Positions 1-5,243 of a DNA stretch of 5,243 bases are shown in pieces; position 1 is the first letter of the stretch, and every line of letters starts with the position of its first letter. The stretch comes from an uncultured Bacteroidales bacterium (GTDB lineage Bacteria; Bacteroidota; Bacteroidia; Bacteroidales; WCHB1-69), in NCBI GenBank assembly GCA_937892025.1, contig CALAVA010000089.1, positions 1 to 5,243 of the forward strand. Reading direction: 5' to 3'. Both the position numbers and the translations under genes were made by a program. The notes below the pieces were generated by a model, which made no database searches, was not told where the DNA came from, and saw only the letters and a list, made by a program, of their open reading frames with translations.

Positions 1-727
1 GGATATACTCAAAACCGACTCTATAACAAAGATATATCATAACAGAACGGTAGTCAACAATGTAAGCATTGAAGTAGAGCAAGGCAAAATTGTTGGTTTA
101 TTGGGACCTAATGGGGCTGGTAAAACAACCTCCTTTTATACCATTGTCGGACTTATAAAACCTTTGTCGGGCAAAGTTTTTCTCAACAATATTGATATAA
201 CCAACAAACCTATGTACCAACGAGCAAGAATGGGGATTGGCTATTTGGCACAAGAAGCCTCTGTTTTTCGTACCATGTCTGTAGAAAACAATATCCGTAG
301 CGTGCTACAATTTACATCACTTACACAAGAAGAACAAGAAAACAAATTAGAAAGTTTATTAGATGAGTTTGGGTTACAGCATATTCGCAAAAGTAAAGGC
401 AAACAACTCTCTGGAGGTGAACGGCGTAGGACAGAAATTGCCCGCAGTTTGGCGACAAACCCAAACTTTATTCTTTTGGACGAGCCTTTTGCTGGAGTTG
501 ATCCTATTGCTGTGGAAGATATACAAAATATTGTCGCAAAACTTAAGGAGAAAAACATAGGCATACTCATCACAGACCATAATGTTGATGAAACACTTGC
601 TATTACTGATTATGCTTATATATTGGTGAATGGTAGCGTTTTTCGTAGTGGAACTCCTGAAGAATTAGCAAAAGACGAACAAGTTAGGAAAGTCTATCTT
701 GGGCAAAACTTTCACCTTAAACGCTAA
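1..727 (+). CDS. lptB: LptB, LPS export ABC transporter ATP-binding protein (start codon at window edge)
   Basis: LptB is the cytoplasmic ATPase that, with LptF and LptG, extracts lipopolysaccharide from the inner membrane and pushes it along the Lpt bridge to the outer membrane. The reading frame is open from base 2, giving 241 visible residues (numbered from base 2). All ABC motifs are present: Walker A GPNGAGKTT (35-43), Q-loop Gln84 in YLAQEASVF, signature LSGGE (136-140), Walker B FILLDEP with catalytic Glu161, and H-loop His193 in ITDHNV. The stretches RARMGIGYLAQEASVF and DEPFAGVDPIAVEDI, and the ending VYLGQNF, are hallmarks of LptB rather than of other ABC ATPases. Aligned from memory with E. 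coli LptB (241 residues), the protein lacks only the initial Met, so base 1 is probably the last base of ATG. The TTG at 101 is internal, because starting there would remove the N-terminal strand and cut into Walker A. It converges on the acetyltransferase gene. The family call is very secure. Confidence 0.96.
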   Translation, partial: DILKTDSITKIYHNRTVVNNVSIEVEQGKIVGLLGPNGAGKTTSFYTIVGLIKPLSGKVFLNNIDITNKPMYQRARMGIGYLAQEASVFRTMSVENNIRSVLQFTSLTQEEQENKLESLLDEFGLQHIRKSKGKQLSGGERRRTEIARSLATNPNFILLDEPFAGVDPIAVEDIQNIVAKLKEKNIGILITDHNVDETLAITDYAYILVNGSVFRSGTPEELAKDEQVRKVYLGQNFHLKR

Positions 728-730
728 GCA

Positions 731-746
731 TTTTATCTTTATAAAA
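731..746. terminator. Weak AT-only hairpin between convergent genes, possible bidirectional terminator
   Basis: The 33-bp gap between the lptB stop (725-727) and the acetyltransferase stop (761-763) holds one perfect inverted repeat: TTTTAT, loop CTTT, ATAAAA. Its six pairs are all A-T, so the stem is weak, and no long T-run follows on either strand. Position is the main support, since two transcripts converge here and need to end. No better hairpin was seen in the gap. Confidence 0.25.
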
Positions 747-760
747 ATTCTGTTTAAACC

Positions 761-1279
761 TTATTTTAATAGCAATTGATAGAACAATTCATCTGTCCAT
801 GTATCATTTGTTCTTATCCAATCTTTTTTTTGTGCCGTACAAACGAAATTACAAGATTCAAATAGTCGTATGCTTGACAGATTTCCATCATTGATTGAAC
901 AAGCCAATTGATGCAAACCTAAAATATTATAGGCATAATCTATCAACAATTGCAGGGCTTCTTTAGCATATCCCTTGTTTCTATTGTCTTTTTGTATTAA
1001 TATTCCGACTTCTGCTCGTAAATGTTTGGGAGAGAAGTTAAACAAATCTATAAAACCAACTATTTTGCCATCACTGCATTTGCAAATAACCAATCGCAAT
1101 TGTTTGCTTGCAAAAATATCACTATTGATAGCGTCCATAACATATTGCTCCAAAGCAAAGGCGGAATAAGGCATAAAAGTTTCACTTGCATTCCAAATAC
1201 TAATATCATTTTCAAACGCATACAAGTCTTGTACATCGTTAAGTTCTAATGCCCTTAAAAATACACTTTTACCTATCAT
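761..1279 (-). CDS. GNAT family N-acetyltransferase, RimL/SpeG-like
   Basis: A 172-residue protein with the acetyl-CoA-dependent N-acetyltransferase fold, expected in the cytoplasm. The diagnostic motif A is clear: a beta-strand with the pattern AEVGILI (89-95), then the pyrophosphate-binding loop RNKGYA (Arg100, Gly103, Ala105; R/QxxGxA) and helix KEALQLLIDYA. Motif B follows as HQLACSINDGNLSSIRLFESCNF (His123 to Phe145), where Asn133, Ser135 and Leu139 fit the usual N-x-S-x-x-L pattern. The start SVFLRALELNDV and strand GFIDLF resemble the RimL/RimJ and SpeG group (COG1670), whose members acetylate ribosomal protein N-termini, polyamines or other amines; the substrate here cannot be read from sequence. 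The ATG overlaps the TGA of the preceding C40 peptidase gene (ATGA), so it is probably translated by coupling and is last in the operon. No Shine-Dalgarno is visible. The length is normal for the family and nothing is missing. Confidence 0.88.
   Translation of the reverse strand: MIGKSVFLRALELNDVQDLYAFENDISIWNASETFMPYSAFALEQYVMDAINSDIFASKQLRLVICKCSDGKIVGFIDLFNFSPKHLRAEVGILIQKDNRNKGYAKEALQLLIDYAYNILGLHQLACSINDGNLSSIRLFESCNFVCTAQKKDWIRTNDTWTDELFYQLLLK
1276..1279 (-). promoter_or_regulatory. ATGA stop-start overlap, C40 peptidase to acetyltransferase
   Basis: On the minus strand the bases read ATGA: the acetyltransferase ATG (1279-1277) shares two bases with the peptidase TGA (1278-1276). Such 4-bp overlaps usually let the terminating ribosome restart on the next gene. 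The upstream bases contain no purine-rich ribosome binding site, which is usual in Bacteroidota. Confidence 0.8.
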
Positions 1280-2109
1280 ACTATTCGTTTAATACTATGT
1301 AATGTGTGAGAATATTCATTTCTTTCTATGCAAAAAATTCCTTTTTCATCTATGTTATCTATTCTCACTTTACCACTTGCATGAATAATTTTACCTTGCT
1401 CCAAAATTAAACCGACATGAACAATTTTTCCATTCTCATTAGCAAAAAATGCCAAATCTCCCTTTTGGGCATTGCCAAGTGTTATGGTCTTGCCACATTT
1501 TTGTTGTTGAGAGGCATCTCTTGGCAAAAATATACCACACATTTTAAACACCACCTGTACAAATCCAGAACAATCTATACCAAAAATTGTTCGCCCCCCC
1601 CATAGATAAGGAGCATTGAGAAAAGAATAAGCATAATTTTCTAACGCACAAAACAGATTAGAATCTATTTGCATACATATTTCTGAAGCTATATCTTTAT
1701 AATATGTCCATGTTGAGATTTTTGGTATTTCAAAATGTTCGGTTCCCAAATGAACGATATGTTCATTAAGTGCATTCAATGGCAAGAACGACCCTTGCGG
1801 AATAAGGAATGAACAATCTCTTCGTTTGTCCAAAACCATTGTTGGCGAATCTACAACCACAAGTGAATCGTTGTCTATATAATATTTAGCATAGGCACTT
1901 TGGTGCATCAAAACAATTTGTTTGGTTTCAATATATCCCTCATAATTATCAAACAAGGTTTTTATCTTACACCACTCCCCCTCCATTTCGACAATTTGAT
2001 AGACCTCACCGAACAACAATTGGGAGACCAATTCTGCCCGATGACTACTTTCCGCCCTTATAGGAATAACAGCAAGATTGCAAAAACCGATTATCTTCTC
2101 TGACATCAT
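1276..2109 (-). CDS. C40 (NlpC/P60) peptidase with N-terminal SH3 domain, YkfC-like
   Basis: A 277-residue cysteine peptidase. Residues about 6-66 form a bacterial SH3 domain (NLAVIPIRAESSHRAE, then LLFGEVYQIVE and YEGYIETKQI). A less conserved linker or second SH3-like segment covers about 67-145. The NlpC/P60 domain follows from about 150 to 277. The catalytic set is complete: Cys180 in GIDCSGF, His231 in IVHVGL and His243 in IIHASG, preceded by the typical PYLWGG (167-172). The 51- and 12-residue spacings between these match YkfC-type enzymes as I recall them. Such enzymes cut after gamma-D-Glu in murein-derived peptides with a free N-terminal L-Ala, the SH3 domain helping to shape the binding pocket. 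There is no signal peptide, and nine cysteines suggest a reducing cytoplasm, hence murein-peptide turnover rather than wall lysis. Translation may start at Met1 (2109, ATGA overlap with the protease gene) or Met2 (2106); Met1 was chosen. An eight-G run encodes part of the WGGR segment. Family call secure; exact specificity inferred. Confidence 0.92.
   Translation of the reverse strand: MMSEKIIGFCNLAVIPIRAESSHRAELVSQLLFGEVYQIVEMEGEWCKIKTLFDNYEGYIETKQIVLMHQSAYAKYYIDNDSLVVVDSPTMVLDKRRDCSFLIPQGSFLPLNALNEHIVHLGTEHFEIPKISTWTYYKDIASEICMQIDSNLFCALENYAYSFLNAPYLWGGRTIFGIDCSGFVQVVFKMCGIFLPRDASQQQKCGKTITLGNAQKGDLAFFANENGKIVHVGLILEQGKIIHASGKVRIDNIDEKGIFCIERNEYSHTLHSIKRIV
1594..1601 (-). repeat. G8 homopolymer tract inside the C40 peptidase gene
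   Basis: The + strand has eight consecutive Cs, read as G8 in the gene. They make the codons TGG GGG GGG (Trp170-Gly171-Gly172) of the conserved PYLWGG segment, ten codons before the catalytic Cys180. This is the longest G/C homopolymer I can find in the window; the others reach only five. Gaining one G leads to a stop at 1544-1546 and losing one leads to a stop at 1575-1577, both before the catalytic histidines. In the sequence as given the frame is intact. Confidence 0.9.
2106..2109 (-). promoter_or_regulatory. ATGA stop-start overlap, M6 protease to C40 peptidase
   Basis: On the minus strand the protease stop TGA (2108-2106) overlaps the first ATG of the peptidase gene (2109-2107), giving ATGA followed by TG, so two ATG codons lie in tandem. 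This is the second identical junction in the block and supports a three-gene coupled operon. The bases just upstream encode the end of the sorting domain and show no ribosome binding site at a useful distance. Confidence 0.78.
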
Positions 2110-5100
2110 TCCACAATAAAGCGTTTGAGAAGAATACCTTTTTCACATTTTAACCTTACCATATAAACACCAGAATTACAATTGTTTAAATTCACACTTA
2201 TACTATTTTCTTCTGTAAGCACCTTTGCCTCTATTTTTTGTCCCAACATATTAAAAATTTCTACAGATTCAACATTTGCCGTTTCAGGACAAAGTATCTG
2301 CAACTTATTTTTGACAGGATTGGGATATAATATTATTTCACTCAAATGATTATCTGTTATATTCAATACAGATTTTTGGCGAACAATAATCGGAAACGTA
2401 TCTACTTGGGAATAAATAAACAATGTATCCACATAAATTGACGGAGTAATATTGCTATGCTGTGCGACAATGGAAACTTGTTGATTGCCTATTCCAACGG
2501 CAGGATTAGCCATAAAATCATCGTTTGTAGAAAAATACCATTGAACGCTATCGTTTGTATAGATATTTATGGTATCAAAACTCAACTCTTCACCTTCCAA
2601 TTCTATTTCGTCTTTGTCGGCGAACAAAGCACGTGTTTCCCTATTTATCGTTACCTGATGAATAAGGCTACCACTGCGTACATAAAAACTATACCGTTGA
2701 GGCAAACCTCTGTTTTCTTGATCAACTGATACTATTATTTGGCTGTCGCGTAAAGAAGGATTTATGTGCAATAAAGAATCGGCAGGTGTATGCGACAATG
2801 CCCATTGCGTATTAGATTGTACGCTTATTTTGGCACTTACCCCTGCTTTGCCACTAAGCGACACCACATTCGGTGTTACCGTCAAATAATCGCCACTTGC
2901 CGACTTAGGACAAACATATAATTCTACAGGCAAAGAAAATGTGTTTCTATTGGACAATGGGGTCTCTGACACCCTTCTCCATTGACCATTATTGTAATAC
3001 ATGGTGGCTTCTGAACTTGATTTGCCTGTATAATCCATAGCGATAACATTAATGTTAGACCCCAATTGTGTTGTTGTAGAATAGGCTACAACAAAATTTC
3101 GAGTGAATATCATTGGTTCGTCAAAATGGATAACATTCCATGCAGTAGATTGAAATGAAGACAAGGGAAGTTTTATGGTTTTCATCACCGTTCCCGGCAT
3201 ATTGCTTCTATTCACATTATACAAATGAAGAATTAAAGTGTCATTAGGTTGATTGCCGATAATTGCACCTATAAAAACACGCATAGAATCAGCAACCAAT
3301 GTTTCTGTAACCCCTATCAACTCACCGACTTCTGTTACATCGCTAACAGTACCTACAAGCACCAAATTAGATTTGGCATTCAGATTGGAATAAATACTAC
3401 ATGCGGTAGGCACAACAGGTTTTTGTGTAATAGTGAGTGTCTTGTTGTCGTGAATAGAAGCAAACGACAATGAACAAGAACGCTGCAATGTGAGACTATT
3501 AACTGTTTTGGTTGTAATAATCATTGTGGTAACACCGCTATCCCCCGACATTCTATTGGCAGACAACCAAGAAGTATCTAAACCTGTCGCTTCCCAATGA
3601 CCCGTAGCGGTAATGGTTAGAGTATCTTTTTCACCTGCATTGCAACCAAAATTCATACTCGTTTTATTCAAATCAACACTGACAATAGTTGAAGAATAGG
3701 TGAATTGAATACTATCACCAGCAGCAGTAATATCACTGATATAAATATTTTGTATAGTTGTTCCATCTTTTAAAAATGGGAAGGGTGATGTAGTTTCATT
3801 AAACGCCACCCTATTGGTTGTTGCGTTAAAATAGGCAGCCGATGGAGTTCCATTGCTTGTTTTGGTACCTCCGGGTCTAAAAACATACACCTCATTAAAA
3901 ATAGAAGTACCATCATAATTAGCATTCCCACTAGCCGAAGGATTTATTCTATAAATAATAATACCAGAACCGGGCAATGGAGAATCAAACGATGAAGATA
4001 TATTTCTTCTATATTCCAACAACAAATATTCATCACTATTGCGAATAGGGATTTTATAGGCCAATTTGTCTGTACGGGTGCCATTGGCAGGATATAAAGT
4101 ATAAGTACCTGAACTTGTTAAGGTGATAGGTTCTGAAATCCAACCACCATATTTATATTTCATATACGCACCCAAGCCTTGAGGTTTTCCCCTATTGGTA
4201 CTTGCCATCAAATCCCAAACACCAACAGGCGTTAAACTTCCATCATAATTATACAAATCTGGTGCACCCAAGGTGTGAAACAATTCATGGGTAATTACAC
4301 CGACAGTATTATCGCTCTCAATAAGAAAATTATAGGCATAAACTCTTTTCCCATTAATATACACACGATTAGAATATAAAGACCAACGATGTGGCCATAA
4401 TAATGAACTCCATCCGTCTGTGGTTCCGTTCACAATAAATGCAACATTATCTACCAAACCATCGTTGTCAAAATCCAAATTTAAGGAAGAAGGTATTTGT
4501 GATTTCACGGCATTAATAGCCCGTTGCAACAAAGCATGTTCTCTAGTTGTTCGCTCTGTAGAAGTTTGATACCCATTGGTATTTGATACCGAATCGTATG
4601 TAGAAAAATAGGAACGAGGATAAGTATCATGATATGAAATTACATTTGTTCCATTTTGAATAGGATAAAAACTTGTTTCTAAATAAAACTGCCTATAAGA
4701 AACCGTTTTATAATAATTATATACAGACACAGACGTGGCCGAACTTGAATCATTAAACTTCGTTACCTCTGCAGGATACGTTGTACGAGAAAAAAGCGTA
4801 TCGTCTGCAAAAGAGATAAAAATAACAATATTATTTATCTTTCCTGTTGCTGCTGTTGTAGATTTGTGAATCTGGTGTTGGGCATATTCTTCTTCAAATG
4901 CCTGACGTATAGCCATGCGTTTTTCATACGAAAGCGAAACGCCCTTTTGCAAACCCAAAGACTGCGGATTTACCCTACCAACAATATAATCAGAATGTGT
5001 TAGACTATCATTTAAAGGCAAGGCATAGACAAAATAACCCGTTTGTGGGTGTTTTACTATCGTATAACCTGCTGAATCATGAATAATACGATAAAATTCA

Positions 5101-5231
5101 TCACCCGTAGCAAAACAATTGATAATAGTACCATCTGGTTGTGTCAATTTTTGTGGAACATTTTCCAAATATGCTCCAAAAACTCTACCTATTGTCATCA
5201 ATATGACTACAAACACAAAAATACGTCTCAT
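2106..5231 (-). CDS. Secreted M6-family metalloprotease with BACON domains and T9SS type A sorting domain
   Basis: A 1041-residue extracellular zinc endopeptidase, related to immune inhibitor A and PrtV in its catalytic domain. Residues 1-19 or 1-20 are a Sec signal peptide. About 21-125 form the propeptide usual in M6 proteins (QPDGT at 31-35, GDEFY at 43-47). The catalytic domain spans about 130-515. It has an Asp-rich, calcium-site-like DFDNDGLVDN (253-262), the zinc motif HELFHTLGAPD (His315, Glu316, His319, Asp325) and a Met-turn-like WDLMAS (Met343). A BACON domain follows at about 514-604 (Trp546, Trp555, ending TITQKP). About 611-776 is a beta-rich domain of no family I can name. Two more degenerate BACON-like repeats lie at about 781-864 and 868-953. 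Residues 963-1041 are the type A sorting domain (YPNP, IFNMLGQ, SGVYMVRL, KRFIVE), which is normally removed on export, leaving the protein anchored to A-LPS or released. The ATG precedes the signal peptide directly. First gene of the operon. The protein looks complete and active; its substrate is unknown. Confidence 0.93.
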   Translation of the reverse strand: MRRIFVFVVILMTIGRVFGAYLENVPQKLTQPDGTIINCFATGDEFYRIIHDSAGYTIVKHPQTGYFVYALPLNDSLTHSDYIVGRVNPQSLGLQKGVSLSYEKRMAIRQAFEEEYAQHQIHKSTTAATGKINNIVIFISFADDTLFSRTTYPAEVTKFNDSSSATSVSVYNYYKTVSYRQFYLETSFYPIQNGTNVISYHDTYPRSYFSTYDSVSNTNGYQTSTERTTREHALLQRAINAVKSQIPSSLNLDFDNDGLVDNVAFIVNGTTDGWSSLLWPHRWSLYSNRVYINGKRVYAYNFLIESDNTVGVITHELFHTLGAPDLYNYDGSLTPVGVWDLMASTNRGKPQGLGAYMKYKYGGWISEPITLTSSGTYTLYPANGTRTDKLAYKIPIRNSDEYLLLEYRRNISSSFDSPLPGSGIIIYRINPSASGNANYDGTSIFNEVYVFRPGGTKTSNGTPSAAYFNATTNRVAFNETTSPFPFLKDGTTIQNIYISDITAAGDSIQFTYSSTIVSVDLNKTSMNFGCNAGEKDTLTITATGHWEATGLDTSWLSANRMSGDSGVTTMIITTKTVNSLTLQRSCSLSFASIHDNKTLTITQKPVVPTACSIYSNLNAKSNLVLVGTVSDVTEVGELIGVTETLVADSMRVFIGAIIGNQPNDTLILHLYNVNRSNMPGTVMKTIKLPLSSFQSTAWNVIHFDEPMIFTRNFVVAYSTTTQLGSNINVIAMDYTGKSSSEATMYYNNGQWRRVSETPLSNRNTFSLPVELYVCPKSASGDYLTVTPNVVSLSGKAGVSAKISVQSNTQWALSHTPADSLLHINPSLRDSQIIVSVDQENRGLPQRYSFYVRSGSLIHQVTINRETRALFADKDEIELEGEELSFDTINIYTNDSVQWYFSTNDDFMANPAVGIGNQQVSIVAQHSNITPSIYVDTLFIYSQVDTFPIIVRQKSVLNITDNHLSEIILYPNPVKNKLQILCPETANVESVEIFNMLGQKIEAKVLTEENSISVNLNNCNSGVYMVRLKCEKGILLKRFIVE
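2109..2345 (-). other. T9SS type A sorting domain (C-terminal export signal of the M6 protease)
   Basis: Residues 963-1041 of the protease carry the recognised pattern: LYPNPVKNKLQI, then the strand VEIFNMLGQKIEA, the SGVYMVRL strand and a basic-hydrophobic end, LLKRFIVE. This domain directs the folded protein through the outer-membrane type IX translocon and is then cut off by the sortase-like PorU. Its presence implies that the host encodes a full T9SS elsewhere. Confidence 0.93.
3420..3692 (-). other. BACON domain of the M6 protease (first of three BACON-like repeats)
   Basis: Residues about 514-604 show the BACON pattern: an early beta-strand, W-x-A (Trp546), SWLS (Trp555), SG-x-SG with a threonine-rich strand, a conserved Arg584 opening the next strand, and the closing strand LTITQKP. 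The later repeats at about 781-864 (Trp810) and 868-953 (Trp898, ending IIVRQKS) keep the layout but have lost much of the motif. BACON domains are common in Bacteroidota surface proteins and are thought to act as spacers or to bind glycans or mucin. Confidence 0.75.
5172..5231 (-). other. Sec signal peptide of the M6 protease
   Basis: The protein starts MRR, followed by a hydrophobic core IFVFVVILMTIG (4-15) and a small-residue cleavage region VFGA, with cleavage after Gly19 or Ala20. No lipobox cysteine is present, so it is a type I signal rather than a lipoprotein signal. This fits a T9SS substrate, which must first enter the periplasm. Confidence 0.88.
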
Positions 5232-5243
5232 AAAAAATTGTTT
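5232..5243 (-). other. A/T-rich leader just upstream of the M6 protease start
   Basis: Only 12 bases precede the operon's first ATG. On the minus strand they read AAACAATTTTTT. There is no Shine-Dalgarno sequence; an A/T-rich unstructured leader is the normal Bacteroidota arrangement. The promoter must lie beyond the window. Confidence 0.5.

Noticed and set aside
241..573. Open frames on the minus strand and in another plus frame across lptB
   Set aside because: They lie wholly inside a strongly conserved gene, match no family I recognise and have cysteine- and serine-rich translations typical of shadow frames.
101..727. TTG at 101 as the start of the ABC ATPase gene
   Set aside because: The frame is open to base 2 and the 33 extra codons encode the expected LptB N-terminus (TDSITKIY, then RTVVNNVSIEVEQGKIVGL). 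Starting at 101 would remove the first strands leading into Walker A.
752..759. Palindrome GTTTAAAC in the convergent gap
   Set aside because: It is an eight-base palindrome with no loop and no second copy nearby; in AT-rich DNA this is expected by chance and does not look like an operator.
975..1249. Two plus-strand frames opposite the acetyltransferase gene
   Set aside because: They are antisense to a complete GNAT gene with all motifs and have no recognisable domain or start signal.
1417..2103. Short plus-strand frames opposite the C40 peptidase gene
   Set aside because: They are short, unrelated to known families and fully explained as complements of a conserved coding sequence.
2110..2345. 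Internal Bacteroidota-type promoter (TTTG and TAnnTTTG) before the C40 peptidase gene
   Set aside because: I scanned the minus strand upstream of 2109 for the -7 element and found no good match; the ATGA overlap explains expression without it.
2457..3473. Plus-strand frames of 74 and 90 codons opposite the protease gene
   Set aside because: They overlap the BACON-like and middle domains of a continuous 1041-codon gene and show no independent evidence of coding.
1..5231. Functional system joining lptB to the T9SS-sorted protease through A-LPS anchoring
   Set aside because: Lpt does supply the LPS to which some T9SS proteins are anchored, but lptB is convergent and housekeeping, and proximity of one T9SS substrate gene out of the many usual in a genome is not evidence of a link.

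Overview
The window is an AT-rich stretch from a member of the Bacteroidota, most likely Bacteroidales. Three things point there: a secreted protein ending in a type IX secretion (T9SS) type A sorting domain, BACON-type beta-domains in the same protein, and start codons without Shine-Dalgarno sequences. All assignments come from reading motifs by eye; no search was run.

Layout. On the + strand, bases 1-727 hold almost all of lptB, the ATPase of the lipopolysaccharide export machine. Its start codon lies at the window edge, and base 1 is probably the G of its ATG. A 33-bp gap (728-760) separates it from a convergent block of three genes on the - strand. In order of transcription these are: a 1041-residue secreted M6-family metalloprotease with a C-terminal T9SS signal (5231-2106); a 277-residue cytoplasmic C40 (NlpC/P60) peptidase with an N-terminal bacterial SH3 domain (2109-1276); and a 172-residue GNAT acetyltransferase of the RimL/SpeG-like type (1279-761). 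Both junctions are 4-bp ATGA overlaps, so the three genes almost certainly form one translationally coupled operon. Its promoter lies outside the window, since only 12 bases precede the first gene.

How the genes may work together. The protease should be exported across the inner membrane by Sec and across the outer membrane by T9SS, and should digest proteins outside the cell. The C40 enzyme resembles YkfC-type gamma-D-glutamyl dipeptidyl peptidases that trim cell-wall peptides, and the acetyltransferase has no clear substrate. A shared role in peptide or murein-peptide use is inference only. lptB belongs to a separate transcription unit.

Most of the window is ordinary. The point most worth a second look is a run of eight Gs in the coding strand of the C40 gene, ten codons before the catalytic cysteine codon. 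A one-base slip either way would stop translation before the catalytic histidines. Other points are the many-domain layout of the protease, including a middle domain I cannot name, and a high count of Bacteroidales-type O-glycosylation motifs in it. I found no RNA gene, CRISPR array, insertion sequence or attachment site.
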